From contig JARVLF010000016.1 of assembly GCA_030849465.1 (NCBI GenBank), forward strand, positions 1,302,001 through 1,366,000: 64,000 nt of DNA. The letters run 5' to 3'. Shown here piece by piece: positions 19,536 through 29,900 of the stretch (its first letter is position 1; each line of letters starts with the position of its first letter). This stretch comes from Moesziomyces globuligerus (Eukaryota > Basidiomycota > Ustilaginomycetes > Ustilaginales > Ustilaginaceae). A program made the position numbers and the translations under genes. Below the pieces are notes generated by a model. It did not search any database. It was not told where the DNA came from and was given only the letters and a program-made list of their open reading frames with translations.

Positions 19536-22079
19536 ATGCTCCGAGTCGCAAGTACGTCGAGGCTCGGTGCTGTCCTGACTCCTCGTTCGGCTCTGCAAGG
19601 ATCGGCATCAAAGGTCGTCGAAAATGTGCCTTTCACCCCACGAGTGCAAGTGCAACGTACGTCGAGACCGGCTCTGCCGTCGGAGAGGCACCCTCGCCCA
19701 GCCAAAAATGCAGCGGCCGAGAGCTACCTGGCCGTACGAGCCTACTTCACGCGCCACGCTCACCCTAGCCCTGGCAATGCTCACTTGAACGTAAGGTCAA
19801 AGTCGCTACCGAGACACTCTGTCATGCACGGTGCAAGTGCCAGCGCCATTCAACAGCAAGCACGTGCCTTTCATGCTGCCAGAGTCGCAGCCAAGGACGC
19901 GGATCAGCCTCCGTCATCCGACCAAGCCAAACCGGCCCCTCGTTCGTCTCCAGCAGCAGAACCAGATCGACCATCCACGCAAGACGGAGAGTCTCCACCC
20001 TCGACAGGGCCGCCTCAGGATCCGCCCAAGGCCAACGTATCTGATCCTTCCACCAGCACTGAGCTCACCACTGCCGAACGAGCCTACCACCACTTTGCTA
20101 ACTATCCGCGCTCGCTGCGGAGCCTGGCGATGCGCGCTGTCCCCACATCGTCGCGCCCCTCAACGAGCAGCGAAAGTCATGCACACGAGCACCACGAGCA
20201 CCACGAGCACCACCGGCTGCGACCATCGAAAGAGGACCTGTTGCGGATCGCGCAGGGCTTCTGGACACGGCTGCGCATCCGATTCAAGTGGTTCACCATC
20301 CGCGGCTTCCGGCGCTTCAACGCGGACGACATCAGCGCCTTTTTCACCCTCGGCGGCTTCACCACGGCGATCTTTGTCATCGTCGGCACGACGACGTTTG
20401 TCTCGCTCATCTTTGCGGCGCTCAACGCGCTCAACCTGCAGGAGTGGATCGCGCGCAAGCTGGCCGACTACCTCACCGCCGAGACGGGCGTGACCGTGGT
20501 GTTCGAGAGCGCCATCGTGCCCAAGTGGAAGGAGAGCAAGATCAGCTTCAAGAACGTCTTCATCTCGCGTCGGGCGCACGGCGATGTCGACTCGCTCCTG
20601 CGCGAGCGCCGTCAGAAGGCGCGCCTCGCCGATCGACCCAACAAGGTCAAGCGTCGTACCGCCATCACCGCCGGCGATGGCATGGCGTGGGAAGGCACAC
20701 ACTACGAAGAGGTCGAGGAGGTGGCACCGCCCATGAGCGACGAGGCGCGCGGTGAGGATCTCGCCGAGGACGACACGGTCAACACCAACTACACCATGTT
20801 CGACCTGCAGGTGGATTCGATCGACGTGACGCTCAGCCTGCAGCGGTGGTTCGATGGCAAGGGCCTGGTGGAGGATGCGGTGGTGAGGGGGGTGAGGGGG
20901 ATCGTGGATCGGAGGAACGTCTTTTGGGATCCCGACAAGCCGTACGATCCCAAGGCTGCTCGAAGGGAGGCGCAGCACGGCGACTTTGAGCTCGAGAGCC
21001 TCGTGGTGGAGGACTTCCTGGTGACCGTGTATCAGACGAACGACTTCCGGCCGTTCAACTTTAGCATCTTTTCGGCGCACATGGCCAAGCTGCGCAAGCA
21101 GTGGCTCTTCTACGATCTGCTGAGTGCGGATTCGATCACGGGCCAGGTGGATGGCTGTCTGTTCAGTCTGCACAAGCCGCAGAACATCAGTCGGACGGTG
21201 GAGCAGGATCGGGAGATGATCCATTCCAAGTGGAAGACCATGTCGCGCATGCGCGTCGACGGCGTCAACTTTGACCACATCCAGAACCAGTCGGATCTCA
21301 CGGGCCCCATCTCGTGGATCCTCTCGGGCAAGTTCGATGTGGTGGCGGATATCAAGTTCCCGCGCGATCTGGATGACGAGGCGGACATCAACACGATCAT
21401 CAGCGAGGTGCTCGATAACCTCACTGCGGCGCTGGCGGGCGAGTCGAGTCGCGACGATGACGACGAGCCGATTCCGGGGCAGCATCGGTTGAGTGGGCCG
21501 GCGATCGAAGCGCCCGTCTCGGCGGTGGGCGCGACGGCCGAACGCGTGCGCAAGCAGAACGAAGAAGCGCGTCGCCACGGTCGCAACCCGCGCGACGACC
21601 GCGACGAGCAACCGGCAGCCGGCAAGGAGCAGGGCGAGAAGCGCAAGGCGATCCCGCCACCCGCCGTGGTGATCGACATGGACGTCCGCTTCAAGGACAT
21701 CAAGGCTGCCGTGCCGCTCTTCACCTCGGACATCAGCTACAGCACCAACGCCTTTGTCCGCCCCATCGTCGCGTTCATGAATGCGAACAAGACGCTCATC
21801 CCCATCCGATGCAGGATCGTCATGGACCTCAGCGAGTTCGACGGCTCGCTCGACCTCGGCCAGACAGGGCTGCTGCCCGTCGTCTCGGAAAAGATCTACG
21901 AGGCGCTGGCCAACCATGTCGCCTCGCAGAACGCATCCACCAAGCGCCTCAAGAACGTCAGCCTCTGGTCGTTGCAGGTCAGCGCCAACGCTGCGCTCAA
22001 CCTCGTGACTCTGCTCAGGGATACGCTCGCAAGGACGACCGGAACGGCAGCTGCCATCGCGACCAAGAACAACGCCTGA
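19536..22079 (+). CDS. MDM31: Mitochondrial inner-membrane protein Mdm31/Mdm32 family
   Basis: 847 residues from the ATG at 19536 (MLRVASTSRLG); the frame is open slightly upstream but only through a GTG. The first residues are Arg/Ser/Ala-rich, fitting a mitochondrial presequence. A disordered region contains a tandem His block (bases 20182-20214, 9-bp units encoding HEH). A hydrophobic segment lies at about residues 265-300 (FTLGGFTTAIFVIVGTTTFV), then the conserved Mdm31 core: LADYLTAETGVTVVFESAIVP and KISFKNVFISRR. Mdm31 and Mdm32 maintain mitochondrial shape, nucleoids and cardiolipin homeostasis in yeast. An acidic/basic linker (about residues 650-710) interrupts the C-terminal part. 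Confidence 0.92.
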   Translation: MLRVASTSRLGAVLTPRSALQGSASKVVENVPFTPRVQVQRTSRPALPSERHPRPAKNAAAESYLAVRAYFTRHAHPSPGNAHLNVRSKSLPRHSVMHGASASAIQQQARAFHAARVAAKDADQPPSSDQAKPAPRSSPAAEPDRPSTQDGESPPSTGPPQDPPKANVSDPSTSTELTTAERAYHHFANYPRSLRSLAMRAVPTSSRPSTSSESHAHEHHEHHEHHRLRPSKEDLLRIAQGFWTRLRIRFKWFTIRGFRRFNADDISAFFTLGGFTTAIFVIVGTTTFVSLIFAALNALNLQEWIARKLADYLTAETGVTVVFESAIVPKWKESKISFKNVFISRRAHGDVDSLLRERRQKARLADRPNKVKRRTAITAGDGMAWEGTHYEEVEEVAPPMSDEARGEDLAEDDTVNTNYTMFDLQVDSIDVTLSLQRWFDGKGLVEDAVVRGVRGIVDRRNVFWDPDKPYDPKAARREAQHGDFELESLVVEDFLVTVYQTNDFRPFNFSIFSAHMAKLRKQWLFYDLLSADSITGQVDGCLFSLHKPQNISRTVEQDREMIHSKWKTMSRMRVDGVNFDHIQNQSDLTGPISWILSGKFDVVADIKFPRDLDDEADINTIISEVLDNLTAALAGESSRDDDDEPIPGQHRLSGPAIEAPVSAVGATAERVRKQNEEARRHGRNPRDDRDEQPAAGKEQGEKRKAIPPPAVVIDMDVRFKDIKAAVPLFTSDISYSTNAFVRPIVAFMNANKTLIPIRCRIVMDLSEFDGSLDLGQTGLLPVVSEKIYEALANHVASQNASTKRLKNVSLWSLQVSANAALNLVTLLRDTLARTTGTAAAIATKNNA

Positions 22080-22311
22080 CACCAGATCAAAGCACTGTAT
22101 TTCTAGCCTCTTTGCTGCGTGTGTTGAAACCCAAGTGCACGAGGTGTGTCCTGTCAACCTGTCTGAGTGTGGGTACGAGGGTTTGTGGGCTTCAGGGTTT
22201 GGATGAGGAATTCGGATGTCGGAAGACACACGCTGTTACGACTTTAGGCGTTCGACAGCTTGCGGACCTTGTCACTCGCACCATCCTTGCTCCTCCACTG
22301 CTATTGTCGTC

Positions 22312-22699
22312 ATGGTAAGTGCACGCGATCTGTGCTCGAGCCTCAAGGTAGCGCTGTGCTGAAATCGGCTGCGTATGCTGTGCGCGGGTTGGGCTTAGGT
22401 TCGAGGACACGCCAAGCAGGCGGCGCAGGAGGCGGCCAAGAAGAAGGCCGATGCGCAAAAGGGCGGCAAGTCGCAGCTCGGCGAAGCACGCCAGAAGGGC
22501 CTCAAGTTCACCTGCCCCACGTGCAAGGCTCAGAGCCCCGTAAGTCCACCCCTCCTTGCTCCAGACCTTTCTTTCAAACCATCTGTGGGTTTTTGCTGAC
22601 AGGTTTGGGATCGTGCAGAGCTATAAAGTGTTGAAGGAGCACTTTGAAAACAAGCATCCCAAGGACACCTGTCCGCCCGAAACCACCTTCACCGCCTAG
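22312..22699 (+). CDS. Small ZNF706-like C2H2 zinc-finger protein, three exons
   Basis: Exons 22312-22314, 22399-22539 and 22619-22699 give 74 residues. Exon 1 is the ATG alone, directly followed by GTAAGT; exon 2 begins V-R-G-H-A-K-Q after TTAG; exon 3 begins S-Y-K-V-L-K after TGCAG. An earlier possible acceptor near 22602 would lead to a stop, supporting the chosen one. A Lys/Ala/Gln-rich N-terminus is followed by one finger with C40, C43, H56 and H61 (FTCPTCKAQSP, KEHFENKHPKD). Length and order match ZNF706/4F5-family proteins (about 76 residues), a conserved eukaryotic family tied to protein-aggregation and translation control. Function here is inferred from family only. Confidence 0.9.
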
Positions 22700-22819
22700 T
22701 CACCACACCGCACACGTCGATCGAAGCATCGCAACACAGCCGCAGCAACACGCGAGGAGAGACGTCGCATTGCGCGGGTCCAAGGGTGGGAGAAGAAGAA
22801 AAAGGGAAGCAGGCGAGGT

Positions 22820-24434
22820 TTAGATGTGTTGTTCAAGGACGGATTGGAGGAGGTCGAGGGTGGTGTCGACGTCGGCGAGCGTGTTGTAGTGGACGAATGA
22901 GAGGCGAACGACGCCGTCGGCGAGGTCGAGGTTGAGCGACTGGACGAGCTTGTGCGCGTACATGTGGCCTTGCTGAGCGCCGACCTTGCCTGCGTGTACG
23001 AGGGCGTGGTGGATGTGCTTGCTCGAACCGACGCGGTGCGCTCCGGTGTTGGGATCGACGAGGATAAAGGCTACCGTCGGTGCACGGATGGTGGAATGAG
23101 CCTGTTCGGGACCGACGATCCTGACGCCGCGCTGCTTCCACGCGAGGAGGAAGCGCACGACCGGGGCGAGGATCTCGGACTCGTGTGCGGCGATCTTGGC
23201 AAAGGCAAGATCGAGAGCCTCGTCCAGCTGAGCCTGCGACCATTTCGTCAGCCCCGCCTCGGCGGTAGTACCCGATGGGGTCAAGCCGGACGAGGGCCGC
23301 GAGTGGAGCGAGTTCCAATCGATGCAGAGTGGCGACGAGGTCGGACGGGCGAGCGAGACAAAGTAGTCGGCGACGGGCGCGATCGAGTGGTTCAGCTCGT
23401 ACTGCACCGAGCTCGTCTGGTAGGGATACATGCCCTTGGCCTCTGGCTTGCGGAGGAAAAAGTGGTTGAGTCGCTCCAACTGCGCCTTGATGCGCGGGTC
23501 GACGTACATGGCACCCACATGAGCACCGTAGGTCTTGTACAGGCTGAAAAACGACACATCCACTCCCCACTGTTGGGGCACCATCCGGCGATGCGGTGCA
23601 AAGGCTACGCAATCCACACACACCACCGCATCCCTCGCCTTTGCCCTGACCACCTCCACCGCCGCCGCGATGTCGGTAAAGTGACCCAGGAGGTTCGAAC
23701 ACGCGGTGAATGCCACCAGCCTCGTGCGTGCCGTGACGAGCGTGGCGAGAACCTTGGGGTCGAGAATCACGGCGTACGGGTCCGAGGGATCAGTAGGCGT
23801 GACGGGCCAGTGTTTAACGGTGAGGCCGAGACGTTCGGCGAGACGGGTCCAGGCACCACGGTTGGTCTCGTGGTCGGCATCCGAGATGATGATCTCATCG
23901 CCCAGTTGCCATCCGGCGCCGGAAGTGCGGTCGGAAAGGACGCGCTGTTCGAGCATCAGGCTCAGAGTAAAGACGAGCTGGGTGGCGGATTGGCCCACCA
24001 TGACATCGTCCGCTGAGCTCGCTCCAAGCAGCGCTGCGGCTGCACATGTGCCGTGCGAGACGCGCGATTCCGCCTGCGCTGCCAGCGGATACGCCGCCAT
24101 CTGCACATTCGTCCGAAGCAGATACGACGCAATCGCAGACGCCACCGTCGACAACACCTGACTACCCCCCGCATTCTCGGCGAAGACTACCCCACACCAC
24201 AAGATGCCAGCACCACAAAAGAGCATAGGATCAGCCTTCTGCAAAGCGAAACAGACGAAGCAGAACCCCTGAAGGAGACACAACATGTAGAAGGGGATGG
24301 GCAAGAGGGAGCTGGGTTTGGGGGTGCTTACCGTATCCAGCGGTGGGGCTGGCGGAGTCGTCAGCGGCGACGAGCGCGGGGAACTGGGCGCGGATGAGCG
24401 CGAGCTCGTCGTTGGAAAACGCAGCAGCCGGCAT
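22820..24434 (-). CDS. Class-V aminotransferase-fold PLP enzyme (cysteine desulfurase-like), two exons
   Basis: Exons 24434-24332 and 24186-22820 join across a 145-nt intron (GTAAGC...GTAG) to give 489 residues; the joined codon restores Y-G-V-F-A-E-N-A-G-G-S, the usual start of the cofactor domain in this family. DCVAFAPHRRMVPQQWGVD precedes SLYKTYGAHVG, where Lys252 is the expected PLP-binding residue. Length and motifs resemble the SufS-like 'cysteine desulfurase-like' subgroup rather than mitochondrial Nfs1, and no catalytic Cys loop is obvious. Reaction and substrate are uncertain. There is no targeting signal at the N-terminus. Confidence 0.87.
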
Positions 24435-24913
24435 GGTCGACAACACTCTCAAGCGTCAGAAGAGATGGTGGTTGGCTTTCTAGTCGGCCTCAAAGCAAGG
24501 CTGGTGCAAAGCGCTCCGTCTACTATAAACCGCCGGTGCTTGGCGCGTGCGCGTGCACAGAGCCCGCTTCGGAATCCCCCCTTCCGCAAAAAAAATGCAT
24601 ACCCGTCTCAATCCCCCCCCCCCGGCGCCTCTTGTCTGCCATTCCATTCCGAACCTCACCCTCACACCTTCGACATCACCTGCCCGGTCTCATAGATACA
24701 CCCTCGCTCCCGCATATCCGAATCGGTCCTAGCAACGGCATTCCACGCTGCACAAAGCATCCACCGGAGACTAGCAGGAAGAGGAAAACAGAGATTCGCG
24801 TCCAAGAGCAGCTTAAGCGCGCAGGGAGAGGGGGAGAACCATTACATCGGTACGGGTACAAGAGAGAGAAGCCATGATCGTCTTTGAAATCCAGATTCCA
24901 TCTTTGGCCGTCA
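24435..24913. other. 479-bp spacer between minus-strand genes
   Basis: Promoter of the PLP-enzyme gene and 3' flank of the C2H2 gene. It contains a run of 11 C at 24613-24623. No gene is seen. Confidence 0.5.
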
Positions 24914-26959
24914 TCACCATCTCCTTGCGAGAGGGTTGAGCGGGGGGAGGGTGATTTTGGGATCGGCGGCGAGCCCGCTTCGGATGCTCGAGGTCTTGCG
25001 GTCGAGCTCGTCGTCTGCGGCGCGGTCGCGCGCCGACGAGATGGGCGGCAACGACGACGCGAAGTTGGTCGAGCGATCCGAGCTGTACGGATGCTGGTAG
25101 CCCGCCGACGCCGGTGCCATCAGCCTGCCGCGCGCAGACAGCGTCGAGCCCGCAGGCGCGCTCGCCGCGCCCGCGAGCTTATCGAGCGCCGAAGCCGCAA
25201 TGCCTTCCGGCACCGAGTAGGCGCTCGAGGTCGGACTCGACTTTGGGCTCTGGGACGAGCGCGCCGATGGCACGACCGAGACGGGCGCCGACGCCGCATG
25301 CGCTGCCGCACCAGGCCGCGCCGCAGGCAGCGGAGGCGGCAGCGACGCTACGCCGCCGATGCGGTCTCCGCGGCTGCTGCTCGTCGAGACGCTACGGCGG
25401 TGCACCTCGGCAGGCGAGTCGTACGGCCGCTCGTCCGGACGCGCCGGCATGGCGCCGGCCAGCTCGGGGTCGAGCGACGCCGAGCCCATGCGTGCCGCCG
25501 GATCGTACATGTCGCGGCGGTGCGGGCTGACCGACACGCCGGTTCGCGCATAGCCGGGCGCGAAGCGCGGGTCCAGATACGCCGGCTGGCTCTGGCTCCA
25601 CGCAGGCGGCGGCGGCGGCGCCGAGCCCGCATAGGCGCCGGCACCGTTCAGTTCGCGGCCGTAGGGTGCAGGTGGCGCCGTCTCGCGGTACCGCGCATCG
25701 TACGCGCCGCCCTGGTGCGGTAGGCTCAGGCGGCCCTGCTTGACCATCTGTGCCGACCAGTAGTCGGCGGGCGCCTCGTAGCCGGCATCCATGGGCAGGC
25801 CCGCGCCGCCAGGCAGGCTGGCTTCGCGCTTGACGCGCTCGTCGATCGACGAGGGCGAGGTCGAGCGCGCATCGTCGTCGAGCGCGCGCAGCGACTCGCG
25901 CCGGGAGCGCGGCATGCCCACCATGCGCTCGATGGTCTCGCCCTTCTTGCGGCCGTGCTGGTCCTTGACCTCGTGCACCACGGCGATGGCGGTGCCGTCC
26001 TCGAGCGCGCGGCGGCCGAGCTCGGCCTTGGCCTCCGCTTCAGCGTCGGCGGCATCCAGATCGAGATGGTCGAGCTCGAGCTGGGCGGCGGCGTCGCGCG
26101 CCTGAGCCGACTGGCTGGCGCGGCCTTTGGGGTGGAGGATGTGGGTGCGGTAGTGCTGGAGGCTGTTGTCCTGGCGCGAGAAGCGCGCCTTGCAGCCAGG
26201 GAAGGTGCAGCGGTAAGGCTTCTGGCCCGTGTGGATGCGGTTGTGGCGGGCGGCGTGGCCACTGGTGGAGAAGGTCTTGTCGCAGCCCGGGTGCTGGCAG
26301 GGGTAGCGCTTCTTGCCGCCAATGGTGATGGCGCCGGAGCCGCCGTCCTTGGCGGAGCGCTTGGCCATGGCTGCGTGTGCGCTAGCGTCTGCGCCGTACG
26401 GCATGCTGCGGTCGAAGGGATAGGTGCTGTCGGAGCTCGAGCTGGAGGAGCGACGGCTGTAGTCGTTGGGGTCGAGATAGGCGGCGGGTCGGTCCCACTG
26501 TCCGGGAGGGAAGATGCCTGTGGCGGAGGGGGGCAGGGGCTCGCCCGGGCGCATGCCGATGGCCTGGGGCGAGGAGGAGATGTGGTTGCCGCGGAGCACC
26601 TTGTGGCCCTGGAGGCCGCGTGGGTGGGGCTCGTGGAACTCGGCGGGTACTTCGATGCGCGGGAGGCGTACGGGTTCTGCGTAGGACCTGTGCTTGTTGG
26701 CGCGCGAGTCGTACGAATAGTCGAGCGAGGTGGGTGGGGAGGTGGATGCAGCGGATCGGTCGCCACTGCGCAGGAGAGATTCGGTAGACGAGGAGGTGGA
26801 GTCGAAGGCCGAATGGGACATAATCGAGGGGGATGGATGATAGCGCGGATCTGGATGGTCCGAGAACGAAGGAGTGTGCTCGGCTTTGATCGCGTGGGGA
26901 GTACGGTCGTTGAGCAAAGAAACGACGCCTCCAGCGGAAGATAGGGAGAATGATCCCAT
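24914..26959 (-). CDS. C2H2 zinc-finger transcription factor, Nrg1-like
   Basis: 681 residues from MGSFSLSSAGG at 26959. An alternative Met at 26821 (MSHSAFDS) is equally plausible, and the frame is open to 27049. Two adjacent fingers lie at about residues 217-275: YPCQHPGCDKTFSTSGHAARH, linker HTGQKPY, then CTFPGCKARFSRQDNSLQHY. The STSGH and SRQDN recognition stretches are the hallmark of the Nrg1/Nrg2 type, which recruit Tup1-Ssn6 in yeast to repress glucose- and filamentation-related genes. The rest is disordered, Ser/Pro/Ala-rich. Target genes cannot be read from the window. The upstream region is unusually long (4 kb). Confidence 0.87.
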   Translation of the reverse strand: MGSFSLSSAGGVVSLLNDRTPHAIKAEHTPSFSDHPDPRYHPSPSIMSHSAFDSTSSSTESLLRSGDRSAASTSPPTSLDYSYDSRANKHRSYAEPVRLPRIEVPAEFHEPHPRGLQGHKVLRGNHISSSPQAIGMRPGEPLPPSATGIFPPGQWDRPAAYLDPNDYSRRSSSSSSDSTYPFDRSMPYGADASAHAAMAKRSAKDGGSGAITIGGKKRYPCQHPGCDKTFSTSGHAARHNRIHTGQKPYRCTFPGCKARFSRQDNSLQHYRTHILHPKGRASQSAQARDAAAQLELDHLDLDAADAEAEAKAELGRRALEDGTAIAVVHEVKDQHGRKKGETIERMVGMPRSRRESLRALDDDARSTSPSSIDERVKREASLPGGAGLPMDAGYEAPADYWSAQMVKQGRLSLPHQGGAYDARYRETAPPAPYGRELNGAGAYAGSAPPPPPAWSQSQPAYLDPRFAPGYARTGVSVSPHRRDMYDPAARMGSASLDPELAGAMPARPDERPYDSPAEVHRRSVSTSSSRGDRIGGVASLPPPLPAARPGAAAHAASAPVSVVPSARSSQSPKSSPTSSAYSVPEGIAASALDKLAGAASAPAGSTLSARGRLMAPASAGYQHPYSSDRSTNFASSLPPISSARDRAADDELDRKTSSIRSGLAADPKITLPPLNPLARRW

Positions 26960-29900
26960 AAAGGAGCGATATGGGGGTAAAGCGGGTTGAGGAGGAAGAC
27001 GGGAGATGCCGCCGAAAAAGGAACACGAGAGCAGGGCCTGTCTTCTCAACGCAGGGCGAGAGAACGTGTATGTGACAGGAAGTCGTGGGGGTGAACAGCT
27101 AGAGCAAGGTGGTGCTGAGCTGGCTGCAGACGACGAAGGTGATGCGCAGGTGTAGTGCTATCGCGGGACAGAAGGGCTAGGTACGGCCGATCTGGTGCAG
27201 AATATTTTTTCCGTTGTAGCTATGGTGACATGTGACTTCCAGGTGGTGGAAGGACGGTTGAGTCGGTGATGCGAGCTGTCGAGATGGCCGCAGTGTCGAT
27301 GTGGACGAAGTTGGAGTTGTTGCTGGCGAAAGATATGGAGCGGATTTGGTGGACGATGTTGGAGTGAGCACGGCGAGGCTGGCTGGCGCGGATATCAGAC
27401 TTGAACGTGGTGTACAAAGATGATGATGATGGGGAGAAGGAAGGATGATGACGGCGGATCGGTCGTGCGATGGCGAGGGAAGGAGCGCGACAGCTGGAGG
27501 CGGGCGACGAGCCGATGCACAGGGTCGAGAGCCTGAGGCAGCACGCGGGAAGCGGAGCGTCGCGGGCCCAACCTGGGTGCGGCTGTCGACGAGAGCGCAC
27601 GCGGGCTAACAATAGCGACGTACCGCGGTGCGTACGATGCTCGGTGACGACGGGTGCGAGCCGAGGCTTGTGCGGGAGGGGTGCAGTGCGGCGTCTAAGA
27701 AAGCAGAGGGAGAGGCAAGACACGGCACGGCGACTCTGCGAGGAGGCGATGGGTCGAGGAAGCCAAGCGTGGGATGGATGAGGTCACGGTGTCGATAGCA
27801 ACGGCGAGTGGGAGAGTTGGCAGGCCAGCTGGATGCGGGCGGTGGGACGAGGGCTTGAGGCGGGAGAGGCGTGGCTTTGCCGGTTGCGGTGGTGTGGTGC
27901 GATGACGAAAGAAGAGATGTGCAGAATGGTCGGGAAGAAAGGGCGACAGGGTCTGGCGTGGCTTACGACCTTGCGAGGAGGGCCAAGCCGAGGAAGGGAG
28001 AGGGAGAGAGAGAGCTAGAAGGCCGACTCGGCGAGGGACATTCCAGAGGGCAGAGGGAAGAGCAAGAGAGAGGGAGGGGAACTGGGTGTGGCCGACTAGA
28101 CCCTTTGGGCAAGGCAAGTTGACGGACCCAGGCAGGAGGGTAGACGGCGGACGGAGGGGCAGCGCAGATGGCTACGGAAGGGGTTCATGGAGAGGAGGGA
28201 TGGATGGAACTGTGATGGGCCAAGAGGAAGAGGGCGAAGAGCGAGGAAGGGGAGGGGAGGGGCGCGATGACGCTGCTATGATGCAGAGGCAACGCGACCG
28301 ACGGACGGAGCTTCGCAGGAAAGCGAGAGGCTTGCGAGGGAGGGAGTCGCGGACGGAGGAGAGGAAAACCAAGCCAGCGCCCTGGAAGAAGAGGAAGAAG
28401 AAGGGGGAACCGCAGCGTGTCTTGCACGAGCGATGCTGGCGGTGATGAGGAGGAGGGGAAGAGGCGATGATGACGATGATGCAGGGCGGTTGCTGGGGGC
28501 GAGTCAAAATTAGCAGGCCGAGCGGGCATGACCCTGGCTGCTGACCTCTTTCTCATTCGATTCAGGGTTCGTCTGCGGCTGGGCTGCCCTGCGCGTGTGC
28601 TGCCCAACCAGCAAAGAAAAACGAGCGCACGCGATGTTCGGCGCTGCTCTGCTGCTGCGCTGCGGCCCAACCAATCGGCAGGGTCGCGTCGCTTAGCCCT
28701 GTCCATGCTCGAGCTCTGATCTTGACAGGGCGATCGGAAGAGCGCTCCTCGATTCGAAAAGAACAAAATAATAAAAACCCACCAGACGGAAACCGGGTGT
28801 GGGCGTGTCGATCTGCGCTGCTTGGCTGCGAAAGGCTGCTACACTAGAGGCTGCGAAAGGCTGGCGTTTTGCAAAGTGGCATCGTCGATGCGCCAAATCA
28901 AAGCGCGCCAACGACCCTCTGCATCGAGACGATGGCCCCGGCCAGCCCTTGCCAGCCGTGCGCCAGCCTCTCGGTCAACAGCATCCACACCCCTTGGGGT
29001 CGCTTGGGGGTTCGCTTGGCTCTGACCGCACAAGATTCTTTTCCCACGAGCCACCTTGCCATGCTCGTCGCAGGATCCGCGATCGTGTCCGCTCTTCATG
29101 CGGGCGACATAGCGTGCCGGTCGCTGCACAAGAGGGAATGCGAGTGTTGGAAGCTGTGAGGCTGGTTGCCGGTCTTCGCATGCGAGCGAGCATCGGCTTT
29201 CAAGCCAGGCGCCAACGCTTCAGGGTCTCCTTCGCACCCCCAGGCTGGGGAGGGTCAAGCCCACGGCGAGCGAGCGCGGGGGCGGCGGCTGCACAGTGGA
29301 GAGGCTGGATGAGAGGAGCCGGTCAAACCGGCCGGATGGGGAGCGAGGCGCTCTTCTTCCCGAACCAGAGCGGGTTGGACGTGCAGCGCTTGGATTTGAT
29401 TGGCCGCCCCTCTCCACCGGGCTGGACCCCTGGAGCAGAAGAAAACTTGGCGTCGCGTGGGCCTCTCTTGCCTGCGCCTCTCTGGCTTTGCTAGGACCCA
29501 AGCCAGGGTCCAGAGTCAGAGTTTTGTTTTTTTTTTTTTTTTTCCGAGCCTACGACCTGTGATACAATCAACCAGCCCGTCCTGCCGCGGGCCAATCAAA
29601 GCTGCTCCTACCCAAGCCTACTGTAGGAAGCGAGGCAGAAAGCGCGGTGCATCACAGCACAATGCAAGCACAGTAGCTTTGTTTTTTTTTTTCCGACGTG
29701 AAGCATGGAAGCCCGCCGAACAAATCGCACCTTGGCCGGTGGTGATCCAGCTTTCGTCCGCAAGGCCGTCTGCGAGCCTTTTGCCCGTCGATTGGGAACG
29801 AGCAGCAGCACTGTACCCTGGCATGTCGACCAGCTTTGGCTCGAACAGCGGATGCGCGCTTCGTACGCTCGAGGCGTGAACAAAGGCCAGCTGCTTGGGG

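Noticed and set aside
20160..22229. 689-codon minus-strand open frame opposite MDM31
   Set aside because: Composition is Arg/His/Asp-rich and family similarity belongs only to the plus strand.
28799..29494. 231-codon plus-strand ORF in the 4-kb gap
   Set aside because: No similarity or domain, composition like random GC-rich sequence, no splice partners.
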